From NCBI GenBank assembly GCA_036571765.1, contig BROE01000024.1, positions 7,954,048-8,018,047 on the forward strand: DNA of 64,000 bases, given 5' to 3'. Numbering within the stretch: position 1 is the stretch's first letter; the number at the start of each line of letters is the position of its first letter. Source of the stretch: Plecoglossus altivelis (lineage: Eukaryota > Chordata > Actinopteri > Osmeriformes > Plecoglossidae). A program made the translations under genes and the position numbers. The notes below the pieces were generated by a model. That model ran no database searches. It saw only the letters and a program-made list of their open reading frames with translations, and was not told the origin of the DNA. Positions 11,513 to 23,019 of the stretch are shown here, piece by piece.

Positions 11513-11762
11513 TGGTAGCCCAGTGGACTCTTTAAATCTCCTACAAACGATGGCCCACGCATTCGTTCACGTCACACCAATGCCTAGGGGTAGAATCTGG
11601 CCACGGAAAACTGCAACCTCAGACAGTACCAAAAATGAAGTGATGCCCCTCAGTCAAAGGCAGAATCCTACTGGGTCACGACTCATGAAGAGTATGAATC
11701 CTCATACGAACGTGGGTATAGCTCATGGGTTTGGATGAGAGCATCTGCTATATGAATACATT
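11513..11762 (+). mobile_element. Degenerate tRNA-derived SINE with V-SINE-like 3' tail
   Basis: The 3' end (11730-11762) contains TTGGATGAGAGCATCTGCTA then tATGAATACAT. This closely matches the conserved 3' segment of fish V-SINEs and related SINEs (TTGGATAAAAGCGTCTGCTA and onward). At 11513-11524 GGTAGCCCAGTGG resembles the A-box end of a tRNA-like head, about 250 bp upstream. The middle is too diverged for me to align, so the 5' boundary is a guess; the tail is the firm part. Confidence 0.45.
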
Positions 11763-12258
11763 TCATTATCGTTGTAAGACGTGCGCAAGTAGACAAGACC
11801 CACAGCATGTCCAACGTTACTCCTTGGTCCCACTGTGTCTGATTACTTTTCAGAGTGGCTGAGACAAGAACCACACCTGACCACACCTGAGCTCCCAAAC
11901 ATCCTAGCCACAGGCCCGGCCTGGCAAGGCAGCATCAGGACATCTCCCCTGGGACACATTCAGGACAAGTGCCAGCCAACTCCAACACGCTGGGTTTGAA
12001 CTTGACATTGTCTGAGCGTGGATACCAAGATTTAGTCTGGAGTTGTGGAAAGGGCAGACATCAGACAACCAATTCAATTTGAGAGATTATCTTCAACAAT
12101 CTGGCCTCTGCATATGACCAAATAATCTCATTTCACAATGGCAAAGGCCTGAGTAAGGTTCTGATCGGTAAATAGTTTTTCGTAGAGGCTGACTGAGGGT
12201 TAACCTTCTCAGAAGCTTGAAGCTTGCTGGTAATCACTCCACAGCATTGCTTCTGAGA

Positions 12259-12290
12259 ATGATGATGATAATAATAATAATAATAATAAT
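12259..12290. repeat. (GAT)n/(AAT)n trinucleotide repeat
   Basis: About 32 bp of GATGATGATA passing into AATAATAAT. The ORF over it on the minus strand gives a poly-Tyr/His run that is an artefact. Confidence 0.9.
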
Positions 12291-14892
12291 GACAATGATG
12301 ATCTAGGAAGCTTTCAGGAAACATATTCATAACTTGCCCTTTCTTGAGACTGAGAACATGCTCACATCAGTTTCCTACATATTGGTCGAGTTTGACTGAC
12401 TATGCAGTGAATGTAGGGTTTCACTGAATGCCCTCAGTCCAAGAAAGTCCAACATATTTGTTTACAAAAGAAAGCATAAAATTACAGCTGGTATGTTAAG
12501 GGTCTACAACACTTAGCTGGGACTTGTAGGTGACAACTTGAAGGTGAATTCATGGGTATTTTGCATCAAGGCACAGAGATGTTCTGTCTCAGCCCAGAAC
12601 AAGACAATAATATTGATACTTAAAGGCCTTGGATGTTTCAGACATAATACTTTGAACCTAATGGCATGGTCTGGGTCTCTTCATCTTGTGTGAAGGTGTT
12701 CTAACCATGCTCTCAGACTATGCTGTTCCATTTACTTCGTATGGTATGAGCCTTTTCCCGATGCCATATGGCTTAAAGTTAATGTCGTCTTGACTGAATA
12801 ACTTGACAGCAAACGCCATGCTGCGCCTGCTGAGTCTAATGCATAGAAAATATTAACGTTACGTCAACACGTTCCGTGTCCAAACATGACCGACAAACTT
12901 GATGCACCGACCCACAACAAATTGGAATCACATTTTAGATAATGTATCGCCATGCGGTCACATTGAGTCAGGACAATGCAACATTGTTGCTACATGGGCT
13001 GGTTGGTCCATCCTTCTATTGAACTGTTTCATTGAGAAGCAGTAACCATTTACAAACAAACGGACTAACATGAAGCGAAAACTATTGATGGCCAAAAGCA
13101 TAATTTGTTTGATGCTGTATGATACCGCAGTTTTCTTGAGGTCACTCTGATCTGACAAAAACAATCAATGCAAAAGCGACAGTCGGCCCAAGATCTTTGC
13201 CTTCAGACCATAGGCAACTGTGATTATCACACAAAGACCTAAACCTACCTTTTAAAAATCCACGTCCTTCAGTCACATGCGTCTCGATTTGTATTTCCAA
13301 CCGTTTCTCTCTTGGCGCAAAATATGTGCTATTTAACCCTCGAAATCACAGTCAACCTCATCCTGACTCCATCCATGCAGCTATCGGTTTGTGCTTAGGA
13401 GATGAGTAGAAAGATGAAGTTATATCGAAGCAACACAAGTGCTCTAGAAAATAAATCAACAGACGAGTTGACAAAAGATGCACCCCAAAGTACCACGAAT
13501 CAACCGGTATGCGTTTAACGACATGATGGCAGCATTAGAATCCACAAAGTCGCTTGGTTGTGAGTGTGACCTAGACTTCAAACCGCTTCTACTCTCCACT
13601 CTCTACTAAACTTGCATCAATCCGTACAACAACATGGCGGACATACTGGACTACTCCAGGGAACGCTTTACAGCTGATGGTACAGAAAACCACTAAGGAT
13701 AGTTTAGTCATTACAATTTGGATAAATATTGATCTTAAATGCAAAAATAATAGGCCGCGGGAATCAAAAACATTCTGCTTAATACATTATTGAAATTCGT
13801 CTCTGTTGGGCTTTCTCTGTGTCTTTGCATTTACTGTCAAAAAAAAGTCCTGTCACACCCCCTAGTGGCCATCTATTGTTCACTACGGTAATGTCCCCAT
13901 TCTCTGTTTCGGTGTGGGCCACCATCCTCCCTTACATTGTTCATTTCCAGGCTGCCTTTATGGTTATTTAAATATGTGCCAAGCCTGTCGTTTCAATCAT
14001 ACTTGTGAATGTTAAAAGTTATGGATCCATAAAGAATAGATAATCCACAATCTTCTGAGCGTAATGAGTAGTGAGTCAATGTGGGCATGTGTCTGGGAAC
14101 ATGCGTTACGTTTTGACTGGAGCATTTTGCATACTTAGTAGACCAGACGAAATAATGGAAAAATATTTGCTAATTTAAGAAATTCTCATTACACATACAC
14201 ATGCACACACCTACACAAGGCTATATACACATCTCAATTTCCTCATGCCCTAAACCAAGGCTGTATTCATAATATTAAACCTATAGCCTAACCCATTTAA
14301 AGCGGGTCATAAAACACTGTCAACAAAATAGTGGCATTTATTTTAAAAGTATATGATATTGTTAATGACTCACTTGTTCCTTTTTAGTTGCCCAGGCCTG
14401 TTTACCTACTAAACCCGCGTTCAATTGAGCCTAATCCTGCATATGGGTCATAAAGGAATAAAAAATTACTGGATTTCGGACAGGTGCTGTTTGCAGAACC
14501 ATTCAGCTGAGCTGAATTGTTATGATTATAGTATACAGACAATCTCATCCATCTGCTATCGCTTATGTCAGGTTTCTACTTCATTCACTTGCAATATTCT
14601 CTTGCCATCGCCTGACCCATGGCCTTATCGAAAGATGTGCCTGAACGTTATTTTTGTCATTCAGAGGCCTACTGATTAATTGAATGCTACCAGATGTTGG
14701 GTAAAGTTAAATTGTTCAGGCATGTAGCAGACCAATAGCTTACCTTGCGTTTCTGACTTTATTTATGTATTTTAAGTTTAACGGTAAATGGCGCGATTTT
14801 GTGTGTATGTGTGTGTGTGTGTCATTGCAGAGTTTATGTTAAGAATGCCCTCTTTTTCTATTTCTGGGCTTAGCATTTTCTAGTGTACTTAC

Positions 14893-15000
14893 CTCTTTTA
14901 ACCGCTTGAGTGCAGTGCTCACTCAGTGCTCGCAGCGCATGGAGTTTCATACGTTTTCGTGACGGACTTCACGAACGTTTTTTGTGGACGATGTGCAATG
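14893..15000 (-). promoter_or_regulatory. yes1: Candidate yes1 non-coding first exon and promoter edge
   Basis: On the minus strand AAAGAG|GTAAGT at 14893/14892 is a near-perfect splice donor. The roughly 200 bp upstream of it (14893-15090) are noticeably richer in CpG than the surrounding AT-rich DNA, with several CG pairs near 14930-14995. This is what a 5' UTR exon and promoter would look like, and it is in the right orientation to splice to the acceptor at 6357. The 5' end is not determined. No transcript evidence is available. Confidence 0.4.
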
Positions 15001-15066
15001 CCTGAAAAGAAAATGTAAAGTGCTAGATTTCTTACTCTAGAGTCCATAAATGTTCGTCACATCTAA

Positions 15067-15074
15067 TGACGTCA
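15067..15074. promoter_or_regulatory. Palindromic CRE (TGACGTCA)
   Basis: A perfect 8-bp cAMP-response element about 175 bp beyond the candidate yes1 donor and about 1 kb upstream of adcyap1 exon 1. Mammalian PACAP promoters are known to use CRE-like elements. A related TGACGTAG lies at 15802-15809. Confidence 0.5.
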
Positions 15075-15192
15075 ACGCGGGTGAAAATGACATGGTCTGA
15101 ATCATCTACTCACGATTCCACACATGTTCCAGGATTTGCGCATGAAGTGTGAATTTATTGCAATACCTGTCCATTCATGACACATGCTTAGC

Positions 15193-15203
15193 TTTTATAT
15201 AAG
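15193..15203 (+). promoter_or_regulatory. TATA-like box between yes1 and adcyap1
   Basis: TTTTATATAAG, about 120 bp downstream of the CRE on the plus strand. It could serve a distal adcyap1 promoter, or be chance in AT-rich DNA. Confidence 0.25.
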
Positions 15204-15282
15204 ACTTAAATCCATCCCTCAATTTTAAACAAATATCAAGCATCTGAAATATGAACTGAAAACCTGTATCACAAGTCATTGT

Positions 15283-15303
15283 AAATAAATAAATAAATAA
15301 ATA
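15283..15303. repeat. (AAAT)5 repeat
   Basis: A tetranucleotide AAAT run of about 21 bp in the yes1-adcyap1 spacer. Confidence 0.85.
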
Positions 15304-15978
15304 CAATTATAGGGCCACTTGTTTAAGTTTGAGAATGAACGTGTGAGTGAGTTCATTCTAATTTAAGAATTTAACCTATTCCATTGTATGTAGTCGTAGG
15401 CTGAAACAGTCATACAACGATGATATACGGAGTTGCGCGTCAGCACCAAGGATGTGGACAGCTCCGCTCCAACACTAGTCTTCCATCCAAAAGCCTACTT
15501 TTGGACACAATGTCCTTGACCTTCAACCTTTTTCTTAAATATATTTCTTGGTAGAGTGTGCTTCAATCAGTTTCGCGGGTCGCTGCTTCTCGGGGTGCAT
15601 AGACAGAGTCGTGATATATTACCAAGAGCCAAGTTCCTAAAATGACCTCACTTAGTTATCCCGGTTATTGCCAGTCGTCAAATATTAGTATTCATAAGTC
15701 GTGCTATAATTACGTGTTTAGATTGAACATCCGTTAACTGACCGTTTCATTGAGGTAGGAGGAAAAGTACTACAGTACAATATTCTGAGAGGATGGGTCG
15801 ATGACGTAGGCTCTATCCCCAATGTGACAGGTGAAAAAGGCATGCCTTTGGATTCAGGAATAGGCTACATAACCAGAGGAGACTGGTTCACAGAGCAAAA
15901 AAGTTTCCTCCGTGTAGACAGATGTTTGCACTCTCTATCATTGGGTTGTGTGCACATAGAAATCTGAGAATCGCGTTT

Positions 15979-15984
15979 CACGTG
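15979..15984. promoter_or_regulatory. E-box CACGTG
   Basis: A perfect palindromic E-box just upstream of the presumed adcyap1 first exon, in a short CpG-containing stretch. Motif only; its role is inferred from position. Confidence 0.3.
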
Positions 15985-15989
15985 TGAGC

Positions 15990-16165
15990 GCACGGAGGGT
16001 TGGACACAGTGAAGGAGCTTCGGGAGACAAAGAGACGCTTTACCGTGGCAGCAGAAAGTGAGAGAGGGATACAGAAAAGAAAGGGAGAGAGAGAGATCTT
16101 ATCTCACTCTCCCATTCACAGTTTACCAAGGATCGCATCCAGCGGCTGACTCCTCACTGCAATAG
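15990..16165 (+). other. adcyap1: Probable adcyap1 exon 1 (5' UTR)
   Basis: Purine-rich leader followed by a possible donor AATAG|GTTTGT at 16165/16166. A second, stronger-looking donor CAA|GTAAGA lies at 16204/16205. PACAP genes have a non-coding first exon spliced to the signal-peptide exon, and this position fits. The transcription start is not determined. Confidence 0.4.
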
Positions 16166-16418
16166 GTTTGTGGCGTTTCCAAACTTTTTACGCAGGTGCA
16201 TCAAGTAAGAAAGGCGCAATAAACAGACTTTAAATGTTACGTTTTTGATAAATGATTTGTAGTAGGCTAAGTTGATAAACTCTCACGCATGCAACGAGTA
16301 AAGGTGCGTGTGTTAATCTTTATCTCATGCATAATCGTTCCTTCTGACCTAACTATGCCAGTGTTGTAGTTCCGAGAGAATTGCACTTTTATCTAACATT
16401 ATGTTGTTTCTTTCACAG

Positions 16419-16523
16419 CAGGACAATGTCTAGTAAAGCGACTTTAGCCTTACTCATCTATGGAATCATAATGCATTACAGCGTCAACTGCTCGCCTATT
16501 GGGCTTAGCTATCCTAACGTTAG
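16419..16523 (+). CDS. adcyap1: adcyap1 exon 2: start codon and signal peptide
   Basis: The acceptor is CACAG|CAG, or three bases later at the second CAG. The ATG is at 16426 and the donor is TTAG|GTATGT. It encodes residues 1-32 plus two bases. LALLIYGIIMHYSVNC is the hydrophobic core of the signal peptide, very close to other vertebrate PACAP leaders. Confidence 0.95.
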
Positions 16524-18671
16524 GTATGTACAATGTTCTTATATATGTCTTAACAACCAAAAAACATGGATAACTTCCATGTTTAGGTATATATTAGATG
16601 TTAGAGTGCATTACTGTCGCCCCAAAATCACAACATTAATCACGACATTTTGTTTAATCCGTTTTTAAGTGGGGGAAATAGGGGTTATTTGAGGATGTTT
16701 GCATTTTATTTAAAGGAAAACAAATGTATAAAATTTGTGACAATGTGCTGCACTGTTCTGTGGGTTTGGACATCGATGCATATGGGATAGGGCGCATAAA
16801 GCTTTTAAGAACATACCCTAGACAGCGAGAGGGAAACGCATTTTGGCAACGAGTGATTTAAATGATGGGGAAGACTATTCGTCGATTCTATTTTTTGTAG
16901 GCTGGCCCTATTAGGATTGCCATATCGTTTTTTTCTGATTCTATATCCCGGGAAGTAATTTTTGTTTTGTTTTGAAAAATATAAATGTATTTTGTCGCAT
17001 AGCGTATAAATCATTGGGGTCCGTTTTTCCATTGCCAACATTGATTTCCCAGTAACGCTATTTTGATACAATTAATATTTTAAATACATCATTGGCAAAA
17101 CTTGATTGACTTGAGGAACTTTTCACTTATTGACAAATAATCGATACCTTACCGCAAGAACGTAGTTTTACATTTTCTGCTCATTAAATAATCATAACGT
17201 TTCCCAACTATCTTAAACATTTTCCAAATCTATCTCCAATTTCAGACTTAACAATGAGGTTTATGACGAGGATGGAAATTCTTTACCGGACCTGACTTTT
17301 GACAGTGATCAAATTGCTTTGCGAAGCCAGCCGTCTGTTGCTGACGACGTGTATAAGTTATACTACCCACCGGAAAAAAGGTGACTATCATTTCACCCAG
17401 TCTATTTCTAAATGTGGATGACATTCATGCCAAACATTTCATTGTTGGGCTCTTATTTTTATGTTCATCTATGTTAAATGTTTTGTGTTAATCAGTGTAT
17501 GTCAAGAATCACATTTTTTTAGAAACTAAATGGAACTAGGCCTAAACATTTAGACAATTAGCCTACTTGTCACGAGGTTGACAAGTTTTATTGAATGAAG
17601 ACATGCAGGAGACTGGTTTAAAAACTCAACTATACAAATGAAAGAAGGCTGGCATCGGGCACGAATGTAGCTTGAGTAAAAACAGCATTCAAAAAATTTT
17701 AGATCATGAGGCGCGTTAAAGTTGGTGAATTTTTTCAGCTGGGTGTGTGATGATTTCCTGTTTGGCGTTTTATTATCCCAGAACGGAAAGGCATGCAGAC
17801 GGAATGTTTAATAAAGCCTACAGGAAAGCGCTGGGTCAGTTATCAGCAAGGAAATATCTTCAGTATCTGATGACAAAACGTGTAGGGTAAGGACATCTTC
17901 TTGGTTGATCATCTCTTATTTTAGGATCCAACTAATTTTCTGGGGGGAGGGGTACGTGTGTGTGTTTACTGTTTATGTCTTTGTGCGTTTTTCTTTTATC
18001 GGATCCTCAAATTGCTCACTATTCATGTTAAGTTCCGTTTGATTTTACTTTATGTCTATGGTCTTTCGCCAGTAAAATCCCATGAATCGGACTCATTAAC
18101 TCATATTTGAACGGTATGAAATTTACCAAGTGCACTACGTTTGGAAGCTATTGTCTGATTATCCGTTGATCTCCGCAGAGATATTTCCCCTTTAAGGAGC
18201 AAATCTCAGAATCCACGTGGCTGAATATATTTAATTTTCATTATGAATAATGTATGGCGGCTTAGTCCCAAGGGATCAAGATGGGGTTACGATGCAATTA
18301 TCCAGTACATTCATAACTACAACGCAGGGATCGAAAAACACTTTCCCCCCCTTTTCCAACTAGCAAAAAGTGTTTAAAACAAGGACAAAAGTGTGAATGT
18401 TAAGGTCTATATGCAGTGCAGAAAAGGGCACTCCGTGTCAGGATAATTTCATGACAGTGAAAACTGTGCGGCTTATGTTTTTCTTAGCGGAGGCAACACC
18501 ATGGAAGACGACTCTGAGCCCCTGTCCAAGAGGCACTCGGATGGAGTGTTTACCGACAGCTACAGCCGTTACCGAAAGCAAATGGCAGTCAAGAAATACC
18601 TGGCGGCCGTCCTTGGGAAAAGGTATAGACAGAGATATAGAAACAAAGGACGCCGGCTAGCGTATTTGTAG
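16426..18671 (+). CDS. adcyap1: PACAP precursor (GHRH-like peptide + PACAP), complete, 173 aa
   Basis: Secreted neuropeptide precursor. PACAP acts on class B GPCRs (PAC1, VPAC1/2) to raise cAMP in brain, pituitary and nerves. The four coding exons are 16426-16523, 17246-17380, 17782-17886 and 18488-18671. They join with all three junctions in phase 2 and give 173 codons plus TAG. The layout is a signal peptide (about 1-22), a cryptic acidic spacer, the GHRH-like/PRP peptide from His82 and PACAP-38 at 129-166. PACAP-38 is preceded by Lys-Arg and followed by Gly-Arg-Arg for cleavage and amidation, then LAYL. PACAP-27 is residues 129-155. PACAP position 5 is Val, where mammals have Ile, and the tail reads YRQRYRNK where mammals have YKQRVKNK. 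The start ATG follows the exon acceptor by a few bases and opens a clear hydrophobic signal. No break is seen. Confidence 0.98.
17246..17380 (+). CDS. adcyap1: adcyap1 exon 3: pro-region
   Basis: This 135-bp exon has acceptor TTTCAG and donor AAAAG|GTGACT. It encodes the acidic spacer with YDEDGNSLPDLTFDSD and ends YYPPEK plus two bases of an Arg codon. That makes the Lys-Arg site ahead of the GHRH-like peptide. Confidence 0.95.
17782..17886 (+). CDS. adcyap1: adcyap1 exon 4: GHRH-like (PRP) peptide
   Basis: This 105-bp exon has acceptor TATCCCAG and donor TAGG|GTAAGG. It encodes HADGMFNKAYRKALGQLSAR and onward to KYLQYLMTKRVG. Fish retain a well-conserved peptide here; its mammalian equivalent is the less conserved PACAP-related peptide. 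Lys-Arg at 110-111 is a processing site. Confidence 0.96.
18488..18671 (+). CDS. adcyap1: adcyap1 exon 5: PACAP and stop
   Basis: The acceptor is TTTCTTAG. The exon encodes a short linker, LSKR, then the PACAP peptide starting HSDGVFTDSYSRYRKQ, then Gly-Arg-Arg and the stop TAG at 18669-18671. The entire bioactive peptide lies in one exon, as in other vertebrates. Confidence 0.97.
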
Positions 18672-19106
18672 CGTTGCTAAACCAAACTACCATGTGTGTA
18701 CAGCCCAGTCATTTTGAGATAACTGAACAATCAGTGGATCGCTCTTGTGTTCTTTAAACATGTATTTATGTATGAAGTAAAGCCATTAAAATAATATTTT
18801 GATAATAATATTGTTTTTCTTTTGTACTTAAGCACTTGAGAACGCACAGATCTACTTTGTGGACCAATCCTTTTTGTTCAACCTAAATATAGCCTATATT
18901 TATTTATTTTTAGAAGTATTTATTGAAAGATGATGAAATTGTGCACATGATCAGTATGCTACTGTAACCCTGTCTTTTAAACATTTAGATATAGCTTACA
19001 GATATGAATGTGAGGAAAATAAATAGTTTAAAAGACACAATCAATGTATTGAATGTTACTTTTTCGAAACTGAAATTAAGAGTTTAGTTGTTTTTATTTA
19101 CAACAG
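18672..19106 (+). other. adcyap1: adcyap1 3' UTR with possible poly(A) signal
   Basis: AT-rich sequence with AATAAA at 19018-19023; another AATAAA lies near 19599. Vertebrate PACAP mRNAs have long 3' UTRs, so the true end may be later and may include the candidate segment at 19107-19227. Confidence 0.5.
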
Positions 19107-19227
19107 CCCTGAAGACATAGGTTTTCACCATATTCTACAAGACATAGACTTTGATGTCCTCCTGGATGGGGATGAGTTTGAGGCAATTTTGGGAGACTGG
19201 CTGAAACAGTTCTCTCCCGAATTTCCG
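19107..19227 (+). other. Candidate unassigned coding exon (40 codons)
   Basis: Flanked by a good acceptor (GTTTTTATTTACAACAG) and donor (CCG|GTGAGT). The single open frame enters in phase 2 and leaves in phase 0. It encodes an acidic amphipathic segment containing ILQDIDFDVLLDGDEFEAI and GDWLKQFSPEF. Its GC content is above that of the AT-rich DNA just upstream. I recognise no family. It may be an exon of an unknown gene, an alternative adcyap1 exon (phase-compatible with adcyap1 exons 2, 3 and 4), part of the 3' UTR, or chance. Confidence 0.3.
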
Positions 19228-22200
19228 GTGAGTCCCTGGCTCCTTCCCGAGGCCATGTCTTGAGGGATACCTTCTGTCCCTCCCTCTTTATTCTCACCTA
19301 AACCTTCCCCTGTGATTTTCCACTCCAAACACACAACCCGATCTCCTTCTCTCCTCACTTGTGCTCCTGTGTCTCCTGAGATGTTGTACATACAACTGTA
19401 TCTCTATTCACAACTATATACTGCATGGTAGACATGCATGTACAGTATGTATGAATGTGAATATGGATCCAATATAAACAGCCCTTGGTGTTATGCATAG
19501 ATATGTTGTACATATCTTTGTTAATGGCTATAAATATGTAACTAAATTCCTTGGAAACATCCTATAGGAGGATGTGAAAATGATGCTAAACATTATCGTA
19601 AAATAAATAAGCAATGGTTTGACCAAACATGGCTTTAGAAGCTTACAGATGGCAGTCATCCATTTTGACAGTCCTTTGAGGACAATGGTGGGGACACTAA
19701 TGAGACAGTCCCTCTTTACATGACATGAGGACCAGAGTGCTTTTGAGGTTTTTCTTTCTTTCTTTCCTTCCTCCTCTTCGTTGTAATTGAAAACAAGCCT
19801 ATACCTTTGAACTTGTGCAAAGTACCTATCTTGTGTTCCTCTCTAGTGCTATCCATGTGTTTGAAATGCTCTTGAAAACCTGGAATGCTGTCAAAGGTTT
19901 TCTTTGTCACTTTGTCTATATAAGAAGTATTGTGATTGGGAAATTGTAATGTGAAAAAAAGAAAACTATACATACTTCTTAAAAGTATAATTTGTTTACT
20001 TAAACCAATGATACTTCTTATATGGGTTCACTTTTAATCATCAATTAGTTGTTTTTCATAAGGAACATATCAGAGGCAATTTTAAAGACTTTGTGTTGCA
20101 CTTTCTTGGTCTATAATTGTGCTTCCCCTGTGTGAACCTATGTAAGACCTGCTAGATCGCATGATTAAAGTAATTGCACTAGCCACCAAATCTGTGCAAA
20201 CCACTGCAATGATATGATTCTGTTTGCTCACTGAGTCACATATACATACAGTACCTGTATATCTGGATGTTGTTTTGTTTTTGATCTCCCCCGACATTAG
20301 AACACAAACTATACGCTGGATGTTTCATTACTGCCGTGTTCTGAGGACAGATTTGATGAATGTACTACAAGAGAAAAGATCTTAGATCTTCCATACCTTT
20401 TAGTCTCTACCCCACTGTCCTTTATATAACAGCCCAATGTACAGTTATATAATGCCAAAAAGAGACTTGTGTGATTGTTTTTTTTGAATGTTTTAGCATT
20501 GAAATGGTGGAAAAACCACCCAACAGTCAGTCCACGAGAGTCTTTTCCCCGATGTAATGTGCATTTTGAAATGGATTCCAACCAAACCTTAAGATGTGAG
20601 ACCTGTTGATTGCTCAAGTAAAAAAGGCAGGGGTGGACCATGCCTAATCAATTTTACACGAGGGACGTATTGACTGAAAGAGGGAGGGAGAGGTATTTAT
20701 CTTCAACACCCTAGTCGAAAGTCAGTCTTTGTTTTTTTGTGCTTACCCTTGGGTGAAACCAGGTTTAGGTAACATAAACCAACCTTGCCTGATCAAAACA
20801 TGGGCAAGATTGAAAGCTCACTGAAACACGTTCTTATAAGCATTGTGAAACGAGGAAAAACAGAGCACTCGTCTATCCCTGGGCACGAACACACAGTGTG
20901 CCCCTTTTCCTCGACACTGTTGAAGTCCCATACCAGGCGCAAATCCAGCAAGACATATATATGTGAGCTTTGTAGCATGAGCACTGTGGGGCAAAGTTCT
21001 TCGATCTGTGCCTACCTGATGAGTCGTGTGTATGAAATCAATCTTTCTTTAATTCTGCATTCCCCCCTAGGCTTTGTGACGCAGGAAGCAGCTTGCGGCT
21101 ATGGTGCCTTGCTTCGACTTTAAAATCGCCACGAATCACAGATGGCTATTTAGTGGCCCTACAATGCTGCACATCATCAGCTTACATTCCACTCTCTGGT
21201 TGTTGTTTTTGTGTTGGGCAGACTTTTCATAGGATCTTTAGTGCCATCCGGCTTAGAGCCAGAGCTCTCTTGCTCAGACAAATTTCTTTTCTGCATTTGT
21301 TTTTAGAGAGCTAGACATTCGAGTTTTGTGATTTATAGCCTCAAACATCATTATTTACCCTCTCTCCATGAAGCATAATGTGTATCATATTGAAAGCGCC
21401 AACAGCCTTACTAAACGTGAAGATTAAACTTCAAAAATCTATCTATATATTTATTGTGTAGAAAACTGAATATTAGAGAGTACCATTATAATGACAAATG
21501 GCAACCCACAAGGGTCAAGTCTATAAATGTTTAAAAAAAAAAAAAAGGTGTTGTAAGATTTGTATGAATAAATTTTTGTAAACAACACAATTCCGTCTAA
21601 TCTTTGAAACCCATAACACACATAAATTGTTACCCACCCATAGCTTCGGTACACCAAGTCATAGTAAAGGCTTCTTCTATACTGGTGTAGGGAAGAAAGG
21701 ATTAGGCAAAGCCAAAGGAAACGGATAGGCCTAAAGCTTAAAAAAGACAAAGGAACTTTATCTCTGCTTCACTATATCATTAGTAGTATAAATTAAATAT
21801 TCAGGATTTTCATTCATTGCAAACGCCAGCAGAATAAGGATCCTTTAAATTGTGTTGAACTGGAAACCCTAAACAATAGTATAATAAAAAGCACAAGCCA
21901 GTCAAAAATGACCCTTAAATACTGATCAACAGCAAAGACTGCAAGAAACAACATGAAAAGCAGTCTGAGCTGTAGACAAAACCTGAAACAATGTTACTCC
22001 GGAACAGCTTCCGCAAAATAAAGAGCCGGGTTCGAAGTGAGGAACACAGGACAGCCCAAATCTGCAGGTAGTAAAAATGGATGGTCATATTTGCAAGGCG
22101 AAAGCAGTGAACCTTTTCGATATTCTAGACAGACACTCCTGTAACTAAGCTACAGAGGATGACCACTGAAAACTAGACCACAGTTTCTGCTCTAGCTCCA

Positions 22201-23019
22201 GAAAACGTGTTATTTTGTGGTGTGAAACAGAGACACTTCATTCTGTGGGTGTCAGTCTCCAGTACACCTTTGGGACAGCCAGTGACAGGACGTAGGAGGA
22301 ATCGCCCAAGCAACACCGCCCCGGAGGGCCTGCAGCCCCACACTGCCTCAGCACACCACCAACCAAGAACACAGACTACTGATGCTGCCTGTCTGTGCTG
22401 CCAAGCCCAGAAGCCTGCCATCCTTGCAATGCAGTTGTAAAAAGGAAATCGACACAGCTATTACATTTATAGTACCTAAGACATAGTCCATACTACATGA
22501 CAAAGTCTAAACTATAGTACATTGCCTACACTAGGACATAGTCTACACTAAGTTGAGACAAAAAACCCCACAGATATACACAGCAAACCGTTTTCAAAGG
22601 TATGGTAATTCCTCAAAGTAACAGATTTGATTAGATTCATGTTTATTGAGGAATGACAGGTGTGTCAGCTCATTAGTTAGTCAATCCTGCAGGGTCTAGA
22701 CCCACCAATCACATACTGAGGCCTGAGAAGCTCCCATCTTCTCGTTGGTGAACTGCTGATCTAACACAGCTCCTGTCTAATCAGTGACGACAAACCAAGG
22801 AGATCAAAAACAATAGCCCCGGGCCAGATCTTAGCAAAGCACAGCATTCAGAGGGTAAAACATCCACAAAAACAAAGGCATCCATGTTCAAATGAGGGTA
22901 TCGCAATATTGATATATGTTCCAAATATTTCGCTTCTTGACATGGATCACACTGATTGTGTTGTGTAACCTCTCACTAGGTTGCTCACCAGCTCCACATT
23001 AAGATGCCCATGGAATGTC

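Larger units (their letters stand above)
6357..14892 (-). other. yes1: Probable yes1 intron 1; no coding exon recognised
   Basis: 8.5 kb between the first coding exon and the candidate non-coding first exon. It holds simple repeats, one degenerate SINE, a 10-bp hairpin at 9739-9770 and a plus-strand CCAAT/TATA-like pair at 6904-6929. The open frames in it show no recognisable domain. It could equally be partly intergenic if the candidate exon 1 is wrong. Confidence 0.5.

Noticed and set aside
22173..22440. Overlapping frames on both strands near 22.3 kb
   Set aside because: Both strands are open in a GC-richer stretch; there are no splice signals or recognisable residues.
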